A stretch of 64,000 nt of DNA from Ooceraea biroi (lineage: Eukaryota; Arthropoda; Insecta; Hymenoptera; Formicidae): positions 930,001 through 994,000 of the forward strand of contig NC_039513.1 in NCBI RefSeq assembly GCF_003672135.1, given 5' to 3'. Positions 56,091 through 64,000 of this stretch are shown in pieces. Position 1 is the stretch's first letter, and every line of letters starts with the position of its first letter. The notes under the pieces were generated by a model, which searched no databases, was not told where the DNA came from, and saw only the letters and a list, made by a program, of their open reading frames with translations. The position numbers and the translations under genes are program-made.

Positions 56091-57425
56091 TCTCCTGGAG
56101 TGGCTCGGCCTGGAGTGGTGCTGGTCCCTCCTCGCGCGATGAGCCGAAGACGTCTGACGAGGAGGGGGCTTCCTGTTTTCCGACTGCTGTTGGCGTTGCT
56201 GTACCTTTCGAAGCGGTAAGTTCGTCTGTTTCGGATGATGCGGTGCGGGCTGTCGGGCTTGCTGCGACTGAGGTGTTTTCCGCGCCATCTTACGAGCAAC
56301 CTTCTCAATGGACTGAGCAGCCTCAACGTCTTGTGCGAAATTGCTTCCAAACAGACTGTCATCGATGGGAGCCGAGTCCGAGGTCGTTTTCCCCAAAAAA
56401 TTCAGAGACGGAACAATAAATGCCCGCCTCGTTTGCGAAAGCCGAAAATGGTGGTCAGCGAGCAAATGCATGCCTTCCGCAATTTTAGCAACTGCGGCCT
56501 TTCCATCCGGCGACGCCAAGAGACCCTCAATTTTGAAAAGGTCGGACAAGCCGCTGCCAAGGGCGTTCAGTGACGCTCCCACCTGCGCCTGGGCCTTCAT
56601 TTGATGTTTGTCCCGGGTGAGAACTGTAGCGGCCAGATTCGGAAGAATTTCCTTATTTAGGCATGGAGGGCGAAGAAAAGCCACATCTTCTTTCGGTTCG
56701 TGCTTCACGAGGAGATCAGATTTCAGCTCCTCCGTAAGACCGGAACGAGCTTCACTTCTGAGGGTGTTTAAGATAACGGGCAACCACGACGTCGCAGCGG
56801 GCGGTTGTGACTGTTCCTTGAACAGATCCTGAAGCAACCCGTAGGACTCAGAAGCAGGTACCGCAGACGTATCAGGTTCAACCACCTCCGTGACCACCGG
56901 ATCAGGAAAGGAGACCACCTGCGATTCTCCAGCATGAGGAGAAGGACTACTTACTGCAACAGAAGAGACGAAATATAGTAGGAATGAGCAGTTGGTTATG
57001 TCATCTCCCGGAAACATCACGTTACCAAGGGAAGAAGACATACCTAGGTCGCCGCCCCAGCTGTCCAAAGCCGTCTGTTCGTCTACATTTCGCTCAACAG
57101 GGACAGAGGCCTCGCCGGGCATGTCCGCTGCAATGTCCGCGCACGGGACGTGACTCGTCGGTCGTGGAATATCCCCCGACGTCTCGCCGGATGTCGGAGG
57201 GATACGATACTAGAAGCGCGTAAACAAGTCGCTCAGGGCTTGGAAAAAACGATTCCGAGATGAAGAGCGGCGCACAGGCAAATCCCGCGACGAGTCACTC
57301 AACGGTTCCCTCGTGTAGGAGAGGTTAGAACGTGATCGCGATCTCCTATTATGACGTTTTGTGCGATGCTTGCGCCTGCTTCTCCTTGACGAGCTAGATG
57401 AACGATGACTCTTGTACTTCGGCAT
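56055..57425 (-). pseudogene. DIRS Gag-like protein, one nonsense codon
   Basis: I start at 57425 (MPKYKSHRSSSSSRRSRRKH), an SR-rich basic N-terminus. A TAG at 57210-57212 interrupts the frame, which then continues open to 56055. It contains SWLPVILNTLRSEARSGLTEEL and ALGSGLSDLFKIEGLLASPDGK (capsid-like helices) and ends in a Gln/Arg/Ser-rich basic tail (SHSRRSASRSRTRTRR) that overlaps the RT frame. It would package the element RNA. Confidence 0.8.
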
Positions 57426-57511
57426 GGCTAGCACAATGTGAAAGCACACGAAAATACACAAGCGAAAGAACAAAAGTGTGAACTCAGTTGCAATCTGCGA
57501 GAACAGAAAAC

Positions 57512-57662
57512 ATAATGAGGTTCCGGGCGCGCGCAGCGCCACGGGCCGCGCGTGGCGCGGCGGACGTGGGCGCGATTTTTGTTTTACTATGAACTCTGTT
57601 GAAAATGCAGTCAAGAAAGCATGACTACATAATATTTCCATCCGGACGAGACACCATGGCAT
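57512..57662. repeat. DIRS right inverted terminal repeat
   Basis: This inverted copy of the left repeat ends CCATGGCAT next to AATT. It includes the GC-rich GGGCCGCGCGTGGCGCGGCGG hairpin-prone stretch. On the element strand it precedes gag and should contain the promoter. Confidence 0.88.
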
Positions 57663-58451
57663 AATTCTGTAAACGTCGGTTGAAGAAATTTGCAGCGCGG
57701 CTCGAGCGTCCGTGATAAACTAATGTTTTTCCACATGTTAGAGTTAGCAACAAATTCGGATATTGATATATTTCGATAGTACGTTGCCTCTAGATTATTT
57801 TGGTACCAAATACATGCGAGCAACTAACTATTTTAATGAGTTTTAAGAGGATTTGTTGTGAGTGGCAATGACACGCATCAATAATAAATTTCTATAAAGG
57901 AGTGTATTTCGTCCGTCAGTTTTGATACACTCCATATGTGAAATGATATTTCAAACAAACGTTTGAGGAACGACATATAACATGAAAACACATTCGTATA
58001 AAAACAATAACAGTAGCAACAAAAAGAGCTAGTAAGAAATAAGTAATAAGACAGAGGAACACAAATTGTCAGATATTGCGCTTTATTGAAACCAAATGAA
58101 CATACCTAATAATATTTTATATAAATTCTTCTTAGAATTGTGTATTTTTGTATTTTTGTATTTTTTATACGAATACACATATCTTAATAGATGTGAACAC
58201 ATTTCTATGCGCGTATTGTTATTAACATATGTCATTTTCGTTGCTTTTCAGCAGTTTGTTAATGTGTTGGCACATTCGCACCGATTCGAGTAACTACTTA
58301 TCGACAGTAAAGTGGATGTACACCGCGCGAAAGTGGATGTGGCTTCGTAGTTCTCGACATCCACAAAAAGTGGATGCGATGGCGCTCGAATCAGCGACCG
58401 AATAGCGTTACACAAAATACAGGGGCATGGCCGCTCTTAGGTTCCTCTCTG

Positions 58452-59249
58452 ATATTACACGCGTAAGGTGTTTGATTTTCTACTTAATTGAAATTTCCTG
58501 CAAATCAAATATTTATATGTTTTAAGTCTAACGAATTTGTAGCGCGTAGTGGATGAATTGGTTCCTAGAGCGAGAGATTACTGCATCTTAGTCCGACTAT
58601 CAGATTATCAGATATTCCCAGTGTATCGCGATTTAATAAATACCTTGTTAGGCAACTCTTGCTCGCGAGAAACTGCGCCGCGAGCACTATCTGGTTTGTT
58701 GAAATTTTGTAAGAATTCAGTGCTTAAGTTTGTAAGTGTTTGTTTCATAAATGTGTAATTAGAAAGTGTTTTAAATATAAATCTGTTTGATGTTCTAATA
58801 ATCAAACACAAATTGTGTTTTATTTTGTTCCCGTTTAAAAATCAAACGTATATATCTTTTTAATTTGACTCATGTTTGATTTTAGCAAAACAATTTTAAT
58901 ATATATGTATATAGCAATGTTTGATACAAAAGTGTTTGAAACTCAAACGCTTTTCCACTTGCGTTTGATAAGTCAAACATTATTTCTGCTTAAATGTGTA
59001 TAATTCAAACACTTACGATGAAGCCATTTTTAGAGTGTATAGGATATTCTAGGAATATTGTGGGAAATATTATAAGAAATAAAACATTCTAAGGATATTC
59101 ATTGAAATATTATTAGAATATTCTGAGTACTTACCAAATAACATTTAGAACATTCGTGGAACTGTTTATGAATATTCTTTTCGAATATTCTTAGAATATA
59201 TGGAAATCATGTTGTTAGAATATTCTCCGAATATTTTGTGCTGTATGGG
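58452..59249. other. Right terminal part of the CCCATACAGCACAA element
   Basis: About 800 bp without genes. It contains many CAAACACTT/TGTTTGA and GAATATTC short dyads and ends GTGCTGTATGGG. An open frame at 58549-58758 has no recognisable content. Confidence 0.6.
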
Positions 59250-59251
59250 GT

Positions 59252-59870
59252 TCATGTTAAAAATAGAATTGTGGAATTCTTAGACTTTTCAGTAATTATA
59301 TTCTCTTCAAGATTGTTATGAGAACTCCGTAATCGTTTTCAACATAACAAATTCGATATTATAGTTTAAAAACTCGAAACTCGATCAAAAATGATTTAGT
59401 ACTTGCTGTGTAAAGGTCACTTTACCCAATCTATAATTCACGACAAATGAAGAATATAATTTCATTAATGCTATTTATATTTTTTGTACGGTATATTAGA
59501 TGCGTTATTTATTTATTTATTTATGTATAGATGTACTTCTAATATATTTTAAACGTTCTCTTTTTAATAAGCTTTCTGTTCCGAATTCTGTTCTGAATTA
59601 CATCTGATATACATCGCGTGTAAAATGGCTTTATAATAATTATAATATTCTCTATGCATTGCCTTTTTCTATTTGTTCTATTCTTTATATTTATCTATCT
59701 ATCTACCTATGCTTTCTATCTTTTTTCTATTTTTTATATCTATTTTTTCTATTTATCTTTTCTTCCATCCTTTCTTCCTATCTATCTTTTCTTTCTATCT
59801 ATCCTTTCTTTCTATCTATCTTTTCTATTTATCCTTTTTTCTATCTATCCTCTCTACCTATCCTATTCTG
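59252..59870. repeat. Large palindromic element, outer part of the right arm
   Basis: It is inverted relative to 48806-49335. It starts TCATGTTAAAAATAGAATTG, continues with TAAAGGTCACTTTACCCAATC, and ends in a (TTTCTATC)n pyrimidine-rich stretch at about 59690-59870. That stretch matches the GATAGAAA repeats at 48806-48915. Open frames here are simple-repeat artefacts. Confidence 0.85.
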
Positions 59871-59879
59871 TCCACATTA

Positions 59880-60418
59880 TTTGGAAATGCAAAAAATTCT
59901 TTTCTTTAATATTACATCAAATTTTATTATTGCAATATTAGGAAAAGAAATGTTTTGCATTTCCTCCTGATGAAAGAGACCATGATCATCTTCTCGCGGT
60001 TTCCGTTGAGTAACAATTTCTTCCTTTAATTTTAATACATATGTATTTGCTATTAACAACGTAAAAAGTATATACTAACAGAATACTTTTTACGAAACAA
60101 ATAACATTTTAGTTAATTTAAAAGTAATTTGTAAATTACTTTATAAATCTATTTTTCTTGTATTAACAATAATAAGTATACTTATAATTAATAGTTTTAT
60201 ACTTTTAAATTAATGACGCAACTTTTTTGTGCAAAAGGCGTACATATTGACCAAGAACCAATATTGGATTTCTATTACTTATTTATTCTATTATTCTATT
60301 ATTCATTAATTGTCATTAATCTTTCTGTTCTCTTCAACTCTTTACTTATTATATATATTGTTGTACAGAACATATTTATTATACATTTTATTTGAACGAT
60401 TATTAATAAAATAAATAC

Positions 60419-60420
<2 letters not shown>
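59880..60420. other. AT-rich stretch without recognised genes
   Basis: Only short open frames of low complexity (Ile/Leu/Phe-rich) are present. No structural repeat was found. Confidence 0.5.
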
Positions 60421-60455
<35 letters not shown>

Positions 60456-60503
60456 GAGAGAGAGAGAGTGAGAGAGAGAGTGAGAGAGAGAGTGAGAGAG
60501 AGA

Positions 60504-60540
<37 letters not shown>
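60420..60540. repeat. GA microsatellite
   Basis: About 120 bp of (GA)n interrupted by GTGAG steps. A GC-richer stretch follows (60545-60780), with GAGCGACGGCGAAGTC and CGGTCGCTGTTACGAGAG. It could be a promoter or 5' UTR region, but no downstream gene is clear. Confidence 0.95.
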
Positions 60541-60544
<4 letters not shown>

Positions 60545-60835
60545 GAGCGATAAGATATGCTAAAGAAGCCTAGACTAATTTTGCGAGCGACGGCGAAGTC
60601 TGCTTTCAGCCCGCTATAGCTATATTGCGCTTGTCTACTGCCCCGAAGTTGGCCGAAGCGCGGCGCGCTCACGTACACGGTTGCTTGCTTGTATTGTATA
60701 TTGCCGCATTTCGCCAGCAATTCTGTCGGTAGTTGTCAAGTCTGTCGGTGGTGTCGCTATCGGACGGTCGCTGTTACGAGAGCTAGTGAAAAAATAGTTC
60801 ACTAGCAACTCCAGGATCGCCTTAACTATTATTCA

Positions 60836-60955
60836 ATGTACGATGTGCTGAATGCGGCATCGTACTTCCCATTTCCGATTCCTTGTTCCGATTGCATGTC
60901 ACCGCTGCATGCTCTGCAAAATATTACCGTATGTATAGAACGATAGTTGAACATT
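60836..60955 (+). other. Possible short coding exon, doubtful
   Basis: Starting from ATG at about 60836 the frame reads MYDVLNAASYFPFPIPCSDC and runs to a GTATG donor-like site at about 60934. Just upstream, ACTAGCAACTCCAGGATCGCC is an inverted match to 46716-46738 next to the F-box-like frame. No family recognised. Confidence 0.25.
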
Positions 60956-61156
60956 GCCTCCTTTTTCTAACACATTCGGAAAGCCGCCGAAAAGTAACTT
61001 TCAAAATTGTTTAATATACATATAATGTCCTACAGATTTTATATTACGCACACAACCATCTTAAATTATAGATAGCGTGTCGAAAGAGAGCTTGAACATC
61101 CAGAATTCGAATTACATACGTACATTACATGTTGTGTAGTGGTGTATTTCGTTTAG

Positions 61157-61205
61157 ATGTTAGGATTTTACTGCATCGAAACTGTTATGACAATCAATGA
61201 GACAG
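61157..61205 (-). pseudogene. C-terminal fragment related to the F-box-like frame
   Basis: The minus strand encodes LIDCHNSFDAVKS-stop, matching ALDCHNSFDGVKS-stop at 46270-46310. The DNA similarity is limited to about 45 bp, so this is a short remnant. The surrounding 61000-61640 has two weak open frames (61157-61348 and 61418-61633, plus strand) with no recognised content. Confidence 0.4.
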
Positions 61206-61813
61206 AGGTCTGTCGGCATTGTTGTGCAGCAAATTACATTTTATCTCACAGACTGAACAGAACATTTTTCGAGTGTCCTATTCCCATCGTATCTACATCA
61301 TCTCAGAAGAATTCATACAACGATACCTCTTTTGTGCCTCCACTGTAGCTTAAGCAACATAATTCTTCATCTGTGAAAAACAGCAGGCGTAAAGCCAGAT
61401 AGATATCGTCCAACTTAGTGATCATCCGACATGGTAAGACCTATTTTTTGCCTTGCAACAAAAAATATTTTTCGCCTATCATAGTACTTAACCCTCAAAC
61501 ACCACACCTCCTGAACTATGAAGTTTTACTTCGTTATCACTACGCAGCGTCGTGCGCATTAAAGCTGCTAGATGACAGGACTTCTGAGAAAGATATCAAG
61601 CGACGCGGTAGCTTCGCGACGCCAAGTACATAATCAAAAATAAGGTTCCGAACAATGAGAGTCACTGTATAATATCGAGTTTTACCAATTTCATTGCATA
61701 AACGTCGCGCGCTACCAAGTAGCTTATCTGTAATTCATACCATTTGACAGGTCATATCAACTTATGATTAAAATATCTCAGGAATTAAAGCCGTAATCAA
61801 AAATCAACGGCAC

Positions 61814-61962
61814 AATGTCGTTGACGTGATGCAATGTCGTCGTCGTTGTTGTCGCCGTCATCGACGTGGTGCAACGTCATCGTAGTCGTCGTCGTCGTCG
61901 ATGTGGTGCAACGTCGTCGTCGTTGTTGTCGCCGTCATCGACGTGGTGCAACGTCATATTAG
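61814..61962. repeat. TCG-rich minisatellite
   Basis: Trinucleotide-rich (GTC/TCG) DNA with a larger repeat. The block TCGTCGTCGTTGTTGTCGCC and CATCGACGTGGTGCAACGTC occurs twice about 75 bp apart. GTGGTGCAACGTC occurs four times. Confidence 0.85.
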
Positions 61963-62370
61963 TTAGTGAGAAAGGGATTGACTGCACCAATACCACGAAT
62001 TTCATTGCATAACGTCGAGCACTACCACATTCATTGCATAAAATTATAAAACTCGTAAAAATAGTTTATGTGAAAGTAAAGTTATATTGTTAAAGTTATA
62101 ATAAAAAATATTGTAAATCACACAGAGAAATTTTGTTAGGAAAACAGAAAAAAGTATAAAATATATAAAAATAATTTACATTATATTAAAATCAAAAGAT
62201 TATTCTTAATAAAACTTATTACAAATTGCATCGGAACGATGTACGTGTTAGCATGCAAAATAATTGATAATAAAACCTCTAAAAAGAAATTATGTAATAC
62301 TAATTATATGTTCAAAAAAATATAAAACTAAAATATAGTCAAATTTTAAAAATTTACAAAAAAGTGAGGT

Positions 62371-62928
62371 CCCTAAAAAACCTTTTTTAAAAAAGAAAAA
62401 ATATATACGCCAAGTACATAAAAACTCCCAACTTGTCAAAACTCAAAACTAAATATGAAATCAATAACTAAATAATAATTAACTAGCCAAGTATCTAGAA
62501 GCAGTTTGAGTATTTTACCCAAACGTTTTCCATGCATACTCTCTTATCGCATGACGACATTGAAGTACTTGGCGTGCCCGGAACACATTAAAACGTCCTG
62601 TCCTACCTAAGAGACACAAAATCATTTGCAAGTCATTATTGAAAATCATGAAGATACAAGATACAATACAAATCAAGATATTGAACAAATTTACAAGAAT
62701 ACATGACCACTGCGGTTCGGGCACGCCAAGTACTTCAATGTCGTCATGCGATAAAAGAGTATGCATGGAAAACGTTTGGGTAAAATACTCAAACTGCTTC
62801 TAGATACTTGGCTAGTTAATTATTATTTAGTTATTGATTTCATATTTAGTTTTGAGTTTTGACAAGTTGTGAGTTTTTATGTACTTGGTGTATATATTTT
62901 TTCTTTTTTAAAAAGGTTTTTTAGGGAT
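62371..62928. mobile_element. Hairpin element (558 bp), MITE-like
   Basis: Arms of about 220 bp (62371-62590 and 62706-62928) are inverted copies from CCCTAAAAAACC to GGTTTTTTAGGG, with a spacer of about 115 bp. The repeated phrase ACGCCAAGTACAT lies in the arms. It is non-coding. Target duplication is unclear. Confidence 0.85.
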
Positions 62929-62970
62929 AATTTTATTTTATTAACTCACTTGTTGTCATGAGTGACAGAA

Positions 62971-62994
62971 CGAGAGAGTGAGAGCGAGAGCGAG

Positions 62995-63030
<36 letters not shown>
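62971..63030. repeat. GA microsatellite
   Basis: GAGAGTGAGAGCGAGAGC grades into (GA)n over about 60 bp. The Leu/Ser open frame on the other strand is an artefact. Confidence 0.95.
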
Positions 63031-63034
<4 letters not shown>

Positions 63035-63114
63035 TGCATATTTAAAATATTAAATTTTCCTGCTTTTTGTTGACTATCTGTTAATAATGTCTTTTTCTGA
63101 ATGGAAGTAGGAAA

Positions 63115-63290
63115 ATTAAGCGACGCGACGCCAAGTACATAAAAAAAATTAATAGCCGTATGAGAAATTGCCGCTTGACACGGCACTGGCGCGGCATCGT
63201 CGAGGCGCTACCAAGTAGCTTATCCGGAATTTCACGTCACCCTAACTTTCGATTAAAATATTTCAGAAACAAAGATCGTAATAGAAAATC
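63115..63290. repeat. Second copy of a dispersed block also at about 61600-61790
   Basis: Both blocks contain GCGACGCCAAGTACATAA, then GCTACCAAGTAGCTTATC and GATTAAAATAT-TCAG-AA-AAAG. They lie on either side of the hairpin element in direct orientation and are diverged. Confidence 0.65.
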
Positions 63291-63617
63291 TAATGATACT
63301 TTTATTATATAATGTTGATACGACCTTTCGATTGCGAGTAACCCGAATAAAATTGGTGCAGTCACTCTTGAGATCTCAAGTCGAGTCCATAAAAGTAGCA
63401 CTTATAAGGAACAGTATTCAGTTTTTAGTCTTACATTCAAAGCGAGTTTGTCCGCCAAGGCGCGTTTTCATGTAACTAAGGTGCAGTGACTCGCTTGGTA
63501 ATAGTCGGCGTATCGCCCTAATTTATTCGTTGGTAAAGATTAACGCGCGTGGATCAAATTTAATAACAACAATTTAATTAAGTAATTAGTTTTCTCTGAA
63601 ATTAATATAACCTAATT

Positions 63618-63925
63618 AAGAGATCGCGAATCCGCTTGCGCTGTCTTTTTCAGAATCGTTTCTAGTTGTTTCGTTTGTAGTTAAACTTTCAAAAGTTATT
63701 AACATTTGTTTAAATAAAAAATAGCTAACTTTGCCATTTGTTAAGATATCGCAAATCCGCTTGCGCTGTCTTTTTCAGAATCGTTTCTAGTTGTTTCGTT
63801 TGTAGTTAAACTTTCAAAAGTTATTAACATTTGTTTAAATAAAAAATAGCTAACTCTGCCATTTGTTAAGATATCGAGAATCCGCTTATGCTGTCTTTTT
63901 CAGAATCGTTTCTAGTTGTTTGGTT
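63618..63925. repeat. 125-bp tandem repeat, about 2.5 units
   Basis: Units start at 63618, 63743 and 63868 (AAGAKATCGNRAATCCGCTT). The unit includes CTGTCTTTTTCAGAATCG and CTTTCAAAAGTTATTAACA. The last unit breaks off near 63925. The final 75 bp carry GACCTTGACCTTGACC repeats and run off the window. Confidence 0.92.
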
Positions 63926-64000
63926 GGTAATTATGTACTTTAACGGACCCAGCCCCGATGACCTTGACCTTGACCTTGACATATGTTGTCAAGGTCACCC

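Larger units (their letters stand above)
52492..57662 (-). mobile_element. DIRS-like retrotransposon (minus orientation)
   Basis: Order on the minus strand: right inverted terminal repeat, gag, RT/RNase H, tyrosine recombinase, internal complementary region, left inverted terminal repeat. This is the DIRS architecture, with a tyrosine recombinase in place of an integrase and inverted terminal repeats in place of LTRs. AATT borders both ends. The DIRS ends read AATTGTATAATC (left) and CCATGGCAT (right). Few lesions are seen, so it is fairly young. Confidence 0.92.
50877..58451. repeat. Inner palindromic element, arms split by a DIRS retrotransposon
   Basis: Arms 50877-51664 and about 57663-58451 are nearly identical inverted copies (AGAGAGGAACCT outer end). 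Without the DIRS and the hairpin MITE the two arms meet at CAGAATTCTG, a perfect dyad. Mirror-image open frames in both arms (51035-51232 with 58096-58293; 51505-51735 with 57611-57823) are not genes. Confidence 0.85.
50523..59249. mobile_element. Element with CCCATACAGCACAA ends, swollen by nested insertions
   Basis: The left end CCCATACAGCACAAGAT and right end ATTTTGTGCTGTATGGG are inverted copies. GT lies on both sides (50521-50522 and 59250-59251), and removing the element restores the mirror symmetry of the host palindrome. Terminal parts (50523-50876 and 58452-59249) are rich in AGAATATTCT palindromes, like the 858-bp MITE at 27146-28003, and are diverged from each other. Also seen is CAAACACTT-type short dyads. 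No transposase of its own is visible. Confidence 0.8.

Noticed and set aside
57210..57662. 150-codon open frame taken as one gene upstream of the DIRS gag
   Set aside because: The first half is the DIRS terminal repeat translated. Only the part from 57425 (MPKYKSH) is the gag N-terminus.
59653..59970. Three overlapping open frames rich in Phe, Leu, Ser and Tyr that look like a membrane protein
   Set aside because: They are readings of a (TTTCTATC)n simple repeat in the arm of a palindrome; the mirror arm at 48.8 kb has the same repeat.

Overview
This is a eukaryotic window made almost entirely of transposable elements, and I see no intact host gene. The mix of elements (Tc1/mariner and their palindromic MITEs, Penelope, BEL/Pao with a tRNA-Tyr primer site, Ty3/gypsy with a tRNA-Pro primer site, a DIRS element, a MULE with a FLYWCH domain, introns with GT/AG borders, an AT-rich background) fits an arthropod. 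An insect, probably a hymenopteran such as an ant, is my best inference, but no diagnostic host gene proves it.

Layout. 1-5.8 kb: two inverted Tc1-like (DD34E) elements alternate with arms of a palindromic element. 5.85-6.43 kb: a hairpin MITE. 6.55-14.0 kb: a Penelope-like element (inverted GIY-YIG fragment, reverse transcriptase, second GIY-YIG fragment). Its RT/endonuclease linker holds a short Penelope 3' end (13-bp target duplication), which in turn holds a 5.07-kb, extremely purine-rich non-LTR retrotransposon (15-bp target duplication). 14.2-17.6 kb: a dead DD41D transposase, a 31-bp minisatellite and MITEs. 17.6-24.05 kb: a BEL/Pao element on the minus strand with 421-bp LTRs and a 5-bp target duplication. 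24.13-44.5 kb: the 5' part of a Ty3/gypsy element, split by a giant transposon.

The main find is that transposon, 24996-43619 (18.6 kb). It sits in the gypsy gag and is flanked by the 9-bp duplication CACGCTAGC; removing it with one duplication copy rejoins the gag frame. Its long terminal inverted repeats (about 1.8 kb left, 0.9 kb right) are built largely from a 15-bp tandem repeat. Inside are two divergently transcribed, intron-containing FLYWCH/MULE transposase genes facing each other across an inverted repeat, a multi-exon gene ending in an IAP-type RING finger, a near-complete mariner, a 2-bp-TSD MITE that interrupts one transposase exon, and a 388-bp insert with a 17-bp target duplication. 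The transposases carry stops and frameshifts, so this copy is probably immobile on its own.

44.5-48.8 kb: an endonuclease remnant of a second LINE, an F-box-like reading frame and a C48 (Ulp1-like) peptidase remnant. 48.8-59.9 kb: a deep nest. A 2.3-kb palindrome is split by an element with CCCATACAGCACAA ends (GT target duplication); that holds another palindrome, whose exact dyad centre holds a DIRS-like retrotransposon (gag, RT/RNase H, tyrosine recombinase, inverted terminal repeats, internal complementary region); a hairpin MITE sits at the DIRS edge. 59.9-64 kb: mostly simple repeats, a hairpin element, duplicated blocks and a 125-bp tandem repeat. Coordinates of decayed elements are by-eye estimates.
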